In this document: in pieces, positions 26,579 through 34,355 of the stretch
Layout: each line of letters begins with the position of its first letter
Numbering within the stretch: the first letter of the stretch is position 1
Assembly: GCA_013285645.1 (NCBI GenBank)
Contig: JABDHJ010000001.1
Location: 192,537 to 256,536 of the forward strand
Direction: 5' to 3'
Length of the DNA stretch: 64,000 nucleotides
DNA from: Verrucomicrobiota bacterium
Lineage (GTDB): Bacteria; Verrucomicrobiota; Verrucomicrobiia; Methylacidiphilales; UBA1321
Notes under the pieces: generated by a model
What the model was told of the DNA's origin: nothing
Seen by the model: only the letters and a program-made list of their open reading frames with translations
Databases searched by the model: none
Translations under genes and position numbers: made by a program

Positions 26579-27353
26579 TCCGCCTCGCCAACTCCGTCAG
26601 CCAATCCTCCGGCGACAACGTCGAAACTTCAAGATCCGTCCCCCGCGCCGCCCGCTTGAGAACTTCATAAATCTGTCGGGCCAGTCGTTGCCGCACCTCA
26701 TCCTGAAATTGCTCCCGCCGATTCAAATAGCGATGCAGCAATTCCCACTGCGCCGAGCTCAGATGAATCCCCGGTGTGTTTGCCGGAACGGGCGCCGCCC
26801 CCGCCTGGGCCTTGACCTGATCAAAGATCGACCAATCAATCGCGGTCTCGTGAATCACCATCGTTCGCGCCATCAAATCCCCCAACCGCTGCGCCTTACG
26901 ATTAACAAAAATCATCAGTAACCCGATCAACCCCATCGGCCCCAGCGTATCGACCGGGCGCGACAAGTTACGTAGCAAAACATCGATCCCGCTCACCGGC
27001 GAGCCATCAACCTTGATCACCCGCAAATGCAGCAACCGCTTGCCCGGCGTCTGCCCGTTCCAAAGCCACTCGAATAAATTGAAGTAGCACCATTGGAATC
27101 CAAAGATCAGCAAAATCAGCACCGTCTTCAGCACATTGGAACTCATCCGGGTAAACCAATCCTCCGTCACGTCATGGGCCAACAATTCCCAAAGGCTATA
27201 AGCGATAAAGAGAACAAGTCCACCCAGCGCAAGGTCGATCAGGATCGCCAACGTCCGGCTACCCACATTGGCCAACTCCACTTGAAGATCGATTTCCTCC
27301 GGCAGCTCCAGCTCAGTCTTGCGAGTATCCCAGGTTGAATTCGGAGTGCTCAT
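26574..27353 (-). CDS. RDD-family membrane protein
   Basis: A 259-residue protein. The RDD domain spans about residues 15-150: VGSRTLAILIDLALGGLVLF is the first helix with the conserved Arg and Asp, and NGQTPGKRLLHLRVIKVDGSPV and LGDLMARTMVI are typical. The last 80 residues form a soluble helical tail (YLNRREQFQDEVRQRLARQIY). RDD proteins often accompany SpoIIM and MoxR genes. It is the first gene of the minus-strand pair, with an inverted repeat of family E upstream. Confidence 0.88.
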   Translation of the reverse strand: MSTPNSTWDTRKTELELPEEIDLQVELANVGSRTLAILIDLALGGLVLFIAYSLWELLAHDVTEDWFTRMSSNVLKTVLILLIFGFQWCYFNLFEWLWNGQTPGKRLLHLRVIKVDGSPVSGIDVLLRNLSRPVDTLGPMGLIGLLMIFVNRKAQRLGDLMARTMVIHETAIDWSIFDQVKAQAGAAPVPANTPGIHLSSAQWELLHRYLNRREQFQDEVRQRLARQIYEVLKRAARGTDLEVSTLSPEDWLTELARRT

Positions 27354-27380
27354 CTTGATTCCGTTATCTTCTACGGGGAA

Positions 27381-27465
27381 GTTTCGCGCAACTACGCAAC
27401 GAACGCAACGTTTCGGATTTTAAAATCAGGTTTTTCGTTGCGACCGTTGCGTCGTTGCGTGAAAC
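27381..27465. repeat. Inverted repeat of family E between fabH and the RDD gene
   Basis: The left arm, from 27381 (GTTTCGCGCAACTACGCAAC), and the right arm, ending at 27465 (CGTCGTTGCGTGAAAC), are inverted copies matching at about 26 of 30 positions, with a 25-bp AT-rich spacer. The structure lies ten bases downstream of the fabH stop on its transcript. It could fold into a long hairpin there. Confidence 0.65.
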
Positions 27466-27475
27466 ATTCTCCTGC

Positions 27476-28459
27476 TTACCACTCGAGCACGGTGCTAGCC
27501 CAAGTCAGTCCGCCGCCAAACGAAACCATCAGCAGCAAATCGCCGCGATTGAATTTACCCAACATGCTGGTTTCATGCAGTGCAATGGGCATGCACGCCG
27601 CCGATGTATTTCCATAGCGTTCCAAATTAATAACAAACCGATCCAGCCCGACATTCATCCGCGTGGCCACCGCATCGACAATGCGCTGGTTGGCCTGATG
27701 CGGAATGAACCAGCGAATCTGGTCCGGCTTGCACCCGGCATTTTCGAGGCAGATTTCCGATGAGCGATTCATCGCGTTGACCGCGTATTTGAAAACCTCT
27801 TTGCCCGACATCTGCAAAAACTGCAGCCGCTGATCCAGCACGGCGGGCGTGATTGGCACCCGGCAACCACTCGCCGGAACCGAAAGAATTTCCGTCTGCG
27901 AGCCGTCCGCGCCCAAGTCAAAAGCCAGCAGTCCACGTGCGCCGGGCCGATGTTGTAAAACCACAGCACCCGCTCCATCGCCAAACAGCACGCACGTATT
28001 GCGGTCCTGCCAATTGACGATCGAAGAAAGCTTCTCCGCGCCAATAACGAGAATGGTTTTATAAACGCCAGAGGAAATGAACTGGCTCGCCGTCACCAAC
28101 GCATAAAGAAAGCCCGAGCAAGCCGCCTGCACATCAAAAGCGGCCGCGCGAGTCGCGCCAATCTTTTGCTGAATATAACAGGCCGTGGACGGGAAAACCG
28201 TATCCGGCGTACAAGTCGCGACAATGATCAAGTCAATGTCCTTGGGATTGATCCCACCCAACTCCAACGCCTGCCGCGCCGCTGCCGCGCCCATGTCCGA
28301 GGTAAATTCATCGTCCGCCGCTATCCGCCGCTCGCGAATGCCGGTGCGCGAAAGAATCCACTCGTCAGACGTGTCGACCATCTTCTCCAAATCCGCGTTG
28401 GAAAGCACGCGGGAGGGAAGATAGGCACCGGTGGAAAGAATAGAGGCACTACGTGGCAC
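27476..28459 (-). CDS. fabH: 3-oxoacyl-ACP synthase III
   Basis: A 327-residue enzyme that starts fatty-acid synthesis by joining acetyl-CoA to malonyl-ACP. The catalytic residues are in VQAACSGFLYAL (Cys at about 115), WFIPHQANQRIV (His) and ERYGNTSAACMPIAL (Asn). Length is normal. Translation begins at GTG. The gene lies 33 bp downstream of plsX, the usual arrangement, and at the end of a long minus-strand housekeeping run. Confidence 0.95.
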   Translation of the reverse strand: MPRSASILSTGAYLPSRVLSNADLEKMVDTSDEWILSRTGIRERRIAADDEFTSDMGAAAARQALELGGINPKDIDLIIVATCTPDTVFPSTACYIQQKIGATRAAAFDVQAACSGFLYALVTASQFISSGVYKTILVIGAEKLSSIVNWQDRNTCVLFGDGAGAVVLQHRPGARGLLAFDLGADGSQTEILSVPASGCRVPITPAVLDQRLQFLQMSGKEVFKYAVNAMNRSSEICLENAGCKPDQIRWFIPHQANQRIVDAVATRMNVGLDRFVINLERYGNTSAACMPIALHETSMLGKFNRGDLLLMVSFGGGLTWASTVLEW

Positions 28460-28492
28460 GATTCCCCGAAGGTAGCATCTCGAACGGATTTG

Positions 28493-29491
28493 TCATGCCT
28501 TGGCTATCGCCTCGACAATAAGCGGATTGACCTTGTGCGCCACCGCTTCACGCGCAACGCGTATCGCATTCTTGATCGCCTTGGGCGAAGAATTACCGTG
28601 CGCCTTGATGCAGATGCCGTTCACCCCGAGCAACGGCATCCCGCCGTACTCCTCAGTATTCGTGCGCCGACGGATCGCCGTGAAGGCCGACTTCGCCAGC
28701 ATCGCCCCGGCGAGCCGCACCACATTCTGCTTCAATTCGATCTTCAGCCACGAAGAAATGGCCTTGGCCAGGCTCTCCGAAGTCTTCAGCAAAACATTGC
28801 CCACGAAACCATCGCACACGACCACATCCACTCCGCTGGCAAAAAGATCGTGCCCCTCGACGTTTCCAATGAAATTGATCGGCGCGGCGGCAAGCTTCTT
28901 ATAGGCCTCTTTCGTCAATTCGTTCCCCTTCCCCGCTTCCGAGCCGATGTTCATCAGGCCGACACGCGGATTTTTAAATTTCAGGACTTCGCGGGAATAG
29001 ACCGAGCCCATGATGCCAAAGTTAAGGAGATGCCCCGGATCCGAATCGACATTGGCTCCCGCATCCAAAAGCAAAAAGAAATGATTTTCAGTCGGCATGA
29101 TGGCCGCGATGCCAGGCCGGTCTACACCCGGCAACATGCGGAGTCGAATGGTCGCCGCCGCCACTAGGGCGCCGGTATGCCCCGCCGAAACGAGTGCATC
29201 CGCCCCACCGTCCGCCAGTAATTCAACTGCCCGAGAAATAGACGAATCCTTCTTGCGCCGGACAGCATCGATCGCGCTATCAGACATCTCCACAACCTGC
29301 GACGCATGATGAATGGAAAGGCGATCAGGTACGGAAGGAGCACCCTGATTCGTGAGCTCCTTCTTGATGCGCGCTTGATCCCCCACGAGGATAAGCTCGA
29401 TATCGGAATACTTCTTGAGCGCCTGCAGGGCGCCCGAAATGGTGCTGGCCGGGGCGGAATCCCCGCCCATGGCGTCCAGAGCGATCTTCAT
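28493..29491 (-). CDS. plsX: Phosphate acyltransferase PlsX
   Basis: A 332-residue enzyme that converts acyl-ACP to acyl-phosphate, the donor for phosphatidic acid synthesis. The start MKIALDAMGGDSAPASTISGAL and the inner segments LVSAGHTGALVAAATIRL and DGFVGNVLLKTSESLA are characteristic. It lies between rpmF and fabH, a very widely conserved order that links lipid and ribosome gene expression. Confidence 0.95.
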   Translation of the reverse strand: MKIALDAMGGDSAPASTISGALQALKKYSDIELILVGDQARIKKELTNQGAPSVPDRLSIHHASQVVEMSDSAIDAVRRKKDSSISRAVELLADGGADALVSAGHTGALVAAATIRLRMLPGVDRPGIAAIMPTENHFFLLLDAGANVDSDPGHLLNFGIMGSVYSREVLKFKNPRVGLMNIGSEAGKGNELTKEAYKKLAAAPINFIGNVEGHDLFASGVDVVVCDGFVGNVLLKTSESLAKAISSWLKIELKQNVVRLAGAMLAKSAFTAIRRRTNTEEYGGMPLLGVNGICIKAHGNSSPKAIKNAIRVAREAVAHKVNPLIVEAIAKA

Positions 29492-29537
29492 ACAGAGACG
29501 CTTTAGAACGACTCAGCGATGCAAGGCATTCGCCAGC

Positions 29538-29723
29538 TTACTCTTCGACCGTGCGGGAGATGACTTGACGGCCCCGATAGGTGCCGGTCTTGGCATCGAC
29601 ACAATGCCCGTGATGACGGTTACCCGTCTTGGGGTCGGTGTAGAGGCCAGGCGATTTAAATGCATTGGCGGCCCGGCGTGTGCGCAGGCGCATTTTCGAT
29701 GTTTTGCGTTTAGGAACTCCCAT
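29538..29723 (-). CDS. rpmF: 50S ribosomal protein L32
   Basis: A 61-residue basic protein beginning MGVPKRKTSKMRLRTRRAANAF and ending YRGRQVISRTVEE, with the expected DPKTGNRHHGHC middle part. It has a single Cys, so it belongs to the L32 type without a four-Cys zinc site. It starts seven bases downstream of the DUF177 stop codon, in the conserved DUF177-rpmF-plsX-fabH order. Confidence 0.95.
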   Translation of the reverse strand: MGVPKRKTSKMRLRTRRAANAFKSPGLYTDPKTGNRHHGHCVDAKTGTYRGRQVISRTVEE

Positions 29724-29730
29724 AAATATC

Positions 29731-30195
29731 TCAATCTTTCGTTTTCAATTTACTCAACGCCTCCCAGACATCCTCGCCGACTAACGAGTCCGAGGCTTCT
29801 GGACGCGGTTGGTAAAACTCACCAGTCACTGGACAACGACCATTCGCACCCAATTGACAGACCGCATTAAGCGGCAATTCAAGCAGGACATCCTCGCGAA
29901 TCAAGGGAGTTAAATCAATGGAATTCGGCACAGGAGCCTCAAAAAGATGTTCCACCTTCGCCCGGAGCGTCATCGGGAACCATTCCGCGCACCGTCCGCA
30001 CGTCAGCGAAACCGGCACCTGCGCCCATCCCGTGACCAGATAATTGCCCTCATCCTCCTTCACCACGAGAAGCTCCGCCCAGATCGGCTTCGTCGCCTTG
30101 GCCGTCGTTTCGTTGAAACCCAAAATCTCAGGAGAAAGCTCGCCCTTCAGGGTAAGCGGGTGCATCTGATCGATCAGTGCAGGAGTAAAGTTCAT
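29731..30195 (-). CDS. DUF177 (YceD-type) protein
   Basis: A 154-residue protein with the family's two Cys clusters, LTCGRCAEWFPMTL and CQLGANGRCPVTGEFY, and the acidic DLTPLIREDVLLELPL between them. YceD proteins are linked to 23S rRNA or ribosome assembly and are nearly always encoded before rpmF. The start codon overlaps the coaD stop by four bases. Confidence 0.88.
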   Translation of the reverse strand: MNFTPALIDQMHPLTLKGELSPEILGFNETTAKATKPIWAELLVVKEDEGNYLVTGWAQVPVSLTCGRCAEWFPMTLRAKVEHLFEAPVPNSIDLTPLIREDVLLELPLNAVCQLGANGRCPVTGEFYQPRPEASDSLVGEDVWEALSKLKTKD

Positions 30196-30695
30196 GGCTT
30201 CACCTCATGAAATTTCTTCTTCAGCGCCGCTTCCACCGCGGGCGGAACAAAGGCCGAGACATCTCCGCCCAGCCGGGCGATTTCCTTGATGATCGTCGAA
30301 CTCAAGTACGTGTACGTATCCCGCGGCATCAGGAAAATTGTCTCGATCGTGTCGGACAATTTCCGGTTCATCAGCGCCATCTGAAATTCAAATTCAAAGT
30401 CCGAAACGGCACGCAGGCCGCGCAAAATCGCATTCGATTTCTCGCTATGAACGTAATCGATTAATAGCCCGCGAAAGGTTGTGACTCGCACCTTCCCCTT
30501 AAAATTAGCTAGCGCAGCCTCGGCCAGAGATTTCCGCTGTTCGAGATCAAAAAGAGGCTTCTTCGTCGAGTCCGCGGCAATGGCCAGCACGACCTCATCA
30601 AAAAGCTGCAAGGCGCGCTCAACAACGTCGAGATGCCCATTGGTGATGGGATCAAACGTGCCGGGATAAACGATCCGGCGCGGACTGGAGCTCAT
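30192..30695 (-). CDS. coaD: Phosphopantetheine adenylyltransferase
   Basis: A 167-residue enzyme of coenzyme A synthesis that adds AMP to 4'-phosphopantetheine. The nucleotidyltransferase motif is VYPGTFDPITNGHLDVVERA, the central segment is ILRGLRAVSDFEFEFQMALMNR, and LSSTIIKEIARLGGDVSAFV is the C-terminal signature. It overlaps murA upstream and DUF177 downstream by four bases each. Confidence 0.96.
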   Translation of the reverse strand: MSSSPRRIVYPGTFDPITNGHLDVVERALQLFDEVVLAIAADSTKKPLFDLEQRKSLAEAALANFKGKVRVTTFRGLLIDYVHSEKSNAILRGLRAVSDFEFEFQMALMNRKLSDTIETIFLMPRDTYTYLSSTIIKEIARLGGDVSAFVPPAVEAALKKKFHEVKP

Positions 30696-31948
30696 CTGAC
30701 CCTCTCGATATCCGCACCCAGTGCGCGCAATTTCTGGTCGATATGCTCATAGCCGCGATCGATATGGTAAACGCGATTGACCTCCGTCGTCCCCCGCGCA
30801 ACCAGACCAGCCAACACCAGCGCCGCCGATGCGCGCAAATCCGAAGCCATCACCGGCGCGCCACTCAGGTACTCCACACCGTGAAGAATGGCAGTCGCGC
30901 CTTCCAGTTCCACCCTTGCCCCCATGCGTCGCAACTCGCTCAAATGCATGAAGCGGCTGGGATAAATCTTTTCGGTGATCGCGCTGATCCCCGGCGTAAC
31001 CGTCATCAGTGCGCAAAGCTGCGCCTGCATGTCGGTGGGAAATCCCGGATAAGTTTCGGTCACGAGATCAATGGAGCTCAGCTTGCGCGGCGCCGACACC
31101 TGAATGCCCTTCGCATCGCTCGTGATCTGCGCCCCGCAACTTTTCATCCGGTCGATGACATTGACGAGATGATTCGCCTCCGCCCCGGCCAAAAAGACAT
31201 CGCCCTGCGTGATAAGCGCCGAGACCATAAACGTCCCCGCCTCAATGCGATCTGGAATGACGGTATGCTCAACTCCATGGAGCGCGTCTACGCCTTCGAT
31301 CTCAAGCCGACGCGTACCATGGCCCACAATCTTGGCCCCCATCTTATTCAGGAAATCGGCCAGATCGCGCACTTCCGGTTCGCAGGCCGCGCTCTCGATA
31401 ATCGTCAGCCCTTTGGCCCGTGTGGCCGCCATCATAATGTTATCCGTGCCCAAAACCGTTGAGCCGGACTTGCCGCCAAGAAAGATTTCCTTGCCGACCA
31501 AATTCGCCTTGGGGATATAGATATTCCCACCTTCGTTGTGTGAGGGCGCGCCGAGTTCAGCCAGCCCCTTCAGGTGAAGATCGATCGGACGATCACCAAT
31601 GGAACAGCCGCCCGGCTCGGAAAAGGTCGCCTGTCCGCAACGCGCAATAATCGGCCCCAGAAAGCAAATCGAGGCGCGCATCTTACGAACGAGATCATAA
31701 GGAACTTCGGAAATGATCTTCTCCGCGCTGGTCGTCACAACACCGTTCTCAAAAGTCACCTTCGCCCCGAGCCGTTGCATGATCTCAATCATGAAGCGAA
31801 TGTCGGATAAATCCGGCACATTGCGGATGACGCAGGTTTCCGGAGTCAAAAGAGTCGCCGCCAAAATAGGCAGGGCGGAGTTCTTTGAACCGCTGATTTG
31901 AACGCGTCCCGTCAGACGGGCGCCACCTTTTACAACAAGTTTATCCAT
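30692..31948 (-). CDS. murA: UDP-N-acetylglucosamine 1-carboxyvinyltransferase
   Basis: A 418-residue enzyme that makes the first committed step of peptidoglycan synthesis. The substrate-binding Lys-Asn pair is in ISGSKNSALPILAATLL, and the fosfomycin-target Cys is in EPGGCSIGDRPIDLHL (about residue 117). Further conserved parts are TEIYPSRFMHLSELRRMGA-like and HIDRGYEHIDQKLRALGA. Its presence argues for a peptidoglycan wall in this organism. It overlaps prmC by eight bases and coaD by four. Confidence 0.96.
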   Translation of the reverse strand: MDKLVVKGGARLTGRVQISGSKNSALPILAATLLTPETCVIRNVPDLSDIRFMIEIMQRLGAKVTFENGVVTTSAEKIISEVPYDLVRKMRASICFLGPIIARCGQATFSEPGGCSIGDRPIDLHLKGLAELGAPSHNEGGNIYIPKANLVGKEIFLGGKSGSTVLGTDNIMMAATRAKGLTIIESAACEPEVRDLADFLNKMGAKIVGHGTRRLEIEGVDALHGVEHTVIPDRIEAGTFMVSALITQGDVFLAGAEANHLVNVIDRMKSCGAQITSDAKGIQVSAPRKLSSIDLVTETYPGFPTDMQAQLCALMTVTPGISAITEKIYPSRFMHLSELRRMGARVELEGATAILHGVEYLSGAPVMASDLRASAALVLAGLVARGTTEVNRVYHIDRGYEHIDQKLRALGADIERVR

Positions 31949-32768
31949 AATATTCCATCACCAGGATTCTCTCCTGCCCGGTTAGATCGGGCAAGACTCG
32001 CATTAAAGCGTAACCAGCCGCCAAACAAAGCGTTTTCACCGCCTCCATCTGGCCATCTCCCAATTCCAAGGCGAGATAACGGGTACGACCCGCGCTCTGA
32101 ACAATCAATCGGCGGATAACATCGAGCCCATCCGCGCCGCCATCCAGGGCCAGACGCGGCTCATGGCGTACCTCTCTCATCAGGCTATCCATCAGGCCGG
32201 TCGGGATGTAAGGAAGATTAGCCACGATCATTTGAAAACGCTCCGGAAGCGCTGTGTTCTCCAATAGATCGCTTTCCAGATGCCTAATATTACCACAGCC
32301 CTCGCAATTGCGAGTGGCCATCGTCAACGCCGCCGGACTCACGTCCACCGCAATGATCTCCAGCGAAGTAAATTTCTTCGCCAGCGCCAGTCCTAAAATA
32401 CCCGAGCCCGTCCCCACATCCAGCACCGGCAATCCCGCCGGATCAATCAGCTCAATCGCGACTTGAAGAAGAATCTCCGTCTCAGGTCGCGGGATAAGCA
32501 CATCCGGCGTAACCAGCACGCGATGCCCTGAAAAAGTAGTCGAGCCGAGCAGATATTCCAGCGGCTCCCCTTCCGCGCGTCGTTTCACCAAAGGCCGCAG
32601 CTTATCGAGAACGGAATCCTCAATCGCCTTGTCGTAATCGAGATAAAGCTGCATACGCGTTTTTTGGAGGGCATCTGCCAGCATCAACTCCACCGTCAGG
32701 CGAGGCGACGGGACGTTATGCTTGGTAAAAAAGGCTGTCGTATTATTGATGACTTCAAGGACGGTCAT
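31941..32768 (-). CDS. prmC: Release factor glutamine methyltransferase
   Basis: A 275-residue methyltransferase that modifies the GGQ glutamine of the release factor encoded just upstream. The N-terminal helical domain contains LMLADALQKTRMQLYLDYDK, and the SAM site is VLDVGTGSGILGLALAKKF. The catalytic loop reads VANLPYIP where most family members have NPPY. The prfA-prmC order is classical, and the eight-base overlap with murA and four-base overlap with prfA point to a single coupled transcript. Confidence 0.92.
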   Translation of the reverse strand: MTVLEVINNTTAFFTKHNVPSPRLTVELMLADALQKTRMQLYLDYDKAIEDSVLDKLRPLVKRRAEGEPLEYLLGSTTFSGHRVLVTPDVLIPRPETEILLQVAIELIDPAGLPVLDVGTGSGILGLALAKKFTSLEIIAVDVSPAALTMATRNCEGCGNIRHLESDLLENTALPERFQMIVANLPYIPTGLMDSLMREVRHEPRLALDGGADGLDVIRRLIVQSAGRTRYLALELGDGQMEAVKTLCLAAGYALMRVLPDLTGQERILVMEYYG

Positions 32769-33850
32769 GACGCAGCGGATTCGAGTTCCGCCAGTTTCTG
32801 CTCCAGCGCGTTGGTCGCCAGAACATCGAAAATCTCGTCCAGATCGCCTTCCATGACATAAGACAAATTATGCGCCGTGTACCGAACGCGATGATCGGTC
32901 AGGCGATTGTCCGGAAAATTGTAAGTGCGAATCTTCTCGTTGCGATCCCCATTGCCGATCTGCGTCTTGCGATGCTCCGCGTACTTCGCCTCTTCCTCTT
33001 CCTGGCGCTTCTCCAAAAGGCGCGAACGAAGAATGCCCATCGCCTTCTCCTTATTCTTCAGCTGGGAACGTCCATCCTGGCAGCGCACTGTCAGCCCGCT
33101 CGGCTTGTGCGTAATCTGCACCGCCGAATCGGTCGTGTTGACCCCCTGCCCGCCTGGACCACCCGATCGGCAAACGCTAATCTCGAGTTCATCCGGGCGA
33201 ATCACGACATCGACCTCATTGGCCTCCGGCAAAACCGCTACGGTCGCCGTCGAGGTATGCACCCTGCCTTGCGCTTCAGTGGCCGGAACGCGCTGCACAC
33301 GATGCACGCCGCTTTCATAACGCAGCTTCTTGAAGACATCGTTCCCATTGATCTGAAAAATCATTTCCTTCACGCCGCCTTTTTCCGAGGGGCTCAGATC
33401 CATCGTCTCAACCTTCCACCCCACCTTTTCGGCATAGCGAGTGTACATCCGCGCCAGTTCCGCTGCAAAAAGTCCGGCCTCGTCTCCACCTACTCCTGCG
33501 CGAATTTCCACAATCGTATTGCGCGAGTCATTTTCATCCGGGGGAACGATGGCGAACCGCAACGTCTGCTCGGCTTTTTCATAGGCCGGGCGAAGCGTCG
33601 CCAATTCCTCTGCCGCCATCTCGGCTATCTCAGGCTCGGCAGTATTCTTGGCCATCGCTTCGGCCTCGGCCAGGTCACGCTTCAGCTTCAGCCAGTTCTG
33701 GCCGTCCGCCACCGACTGCTTCAGGCGCGAATGCTCCCGCGTCAGGTCCTGAGCCCGCTTGGGATTGTCATACAGGTCCGGACGTGCCAACAGCTCTTCC
33801 AGTTCGGCAAAGCGCTTCGCAAACCGGTCAAGATGAGGCATTAAATCCAT
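32765..33850 (-). CDS. prfA: Peptide chain release factor 1
   Basis: A 361-residue factor that ends translation at UAA and UAG. The codon-reading tripeptide lies in VPATEAQGRVHTSTATVAV (P-A-T type, so RF1 not RF2) and the GGQ motif in SGGPGGQGVNTTDSAV. The track begins at 33907, but the extra 19 residues (MMRQLRPFCFYVLPP...) overlap the terminator hairpin and do not fit the family. I take the ATG at 33850, giving MDLMPHLDRF. It heads the prfA-prmC-murA-coaD coupled run. Confidence 0.94.
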   Translation of the reverse strand: MDLMPHLDRFAKRFAELEELLARPDLYDNPKRAQDLTREHSRLKQSVADGQNWLKLKRDLAEAEAMAKNTAEPEIAEMAAEELATLRPAYEKAEQTLRFAIVPPDENDSRNTIVEIRAGVGGDEAGLFAAELARMYTRYAEKVGWKVETMDLSPSEKGGVKEMIFQINGNDVFKKLRYESGVHRVQRVPATEAQGRVHTSTATVAVLPEANEVDVVIRPDELEISVCRSGGPGGQGVNTTDSAVQITHKPSGLTVRCQDGRSQLKNKEKAMGILRSRLLEKRQEEEEAKYAEHRKTQIGNGDRNEKIRTYNFPDNRLTDHRVRYTAHNLSYVMEGDLDEIFDVLATNALEQKLAELESAAS

Positions 33851-33884
33851 GAGAAGTGGGTAGGGTGGCAAGACGTAAAAACAA

Positions 33885-33924
33885 AAAGGGCGCAGTTGCC
33901 GCATCACGGCAGACTGCGCCCTTT
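33885..33924 (-). terminator. Rho-independent terminator after rpmE
   Basis: On the minus strand the stem AAAGGGCGCAGTCTGCCG / CGGCAACTGCGCCCTTT (one bulge, loop TGATG) is followed by TTGTTTTT. It lies ten bases after the rpmE stop codon, so it ends that transcript and separates it from prfA. Confidence 0.88.
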
Positions 33925-33933
33925 AAAAGTTAA

Positions 33934-34188
33934 CTATTTCTTCGTAGCTGGCGTGGGAGTGGTTCCCGCGAGGCGCTTTTCGGTCATCTTGCTCGTGCCG
34001 AAGCGACGAGTGAATTTCTCAACACGGCCTGCCGTATCGACAAACTTCTGTTGGCCGGTGAAAAAGGGATGGCACGCCGCGCAAATGCCGAGGCGAAGGT
34101 TCTGCTTGGTGGAGCGAGTGTGATAGACCGCGCCGCAGGCGCAGACAATCTGGCTTTCCACATATTCGGGGTGGATATTAGGTTTCAT
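33934..34188 (-). CDS. rpmE: 50S ribosomal protein L31
   Basis: An 84-residue protein. I choose the ATG at 34188 (MKPNIHPEYVESQIVCACG) over the track's start 13 codons earlier, because L31 begins 'MKxxIHPxY'. The zinc-type Cys set is visible (VCACGAVYHTRS, GICAACHPFFTG), so this is the Cys-containing form. KFVDTAGRVEKFTRRF is standard. The tail GTTPTPATKK is an added low-complexity end. A strong terminator follows. Confidence 0.94.
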   Translation of the reverse strand: MKPNIHPEYVESQIVCACGAVYHTRSTKQNLRLGICAACHPFFTGQQKFVDTAGRVEKFTRRFGTSKMTEKRLAGTTPTPATKK

Positions 34189-34300
34189 GGGAGTCGAGAA
34201 CCATACCCCAATCGGAACCAGACGCAAGTACCATTTAAAGCCCCCCCGCCAACCATCGCCCCGATGAAGGGTCAGCCTCCGGCGTGACCCATTCTACAGA

Positions 34301-34325
34301 GTGCCGTCGCACGCTGGGCGACGGT
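34301..34325. repeat. Palindrome family B copy
   Basis: GCCGTCGCAC-GCT-GGGCGACGGT forms a hairpin matching the copy at 25414. It sits between rpmE and the AT-rich sulfotransferase-like gene, near a composition boundary. Confidence 0.65.
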
Positions 34326-34355
34326 TCAGCCTGCCTGCCTTCGTTCCGGGCGGCG

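Noticed and set aside
28166-29167. 333-residue plus-strand frame across fabH and plsX
   Set aside because: It spans two certain genes on the other strand and has an Arg/His-rich composition typical of antisense reading.
32870-33844. 324-residue plus-strand frame opposite prfA
   Set aside because: Shadow of prfA, with no recognisable domain.
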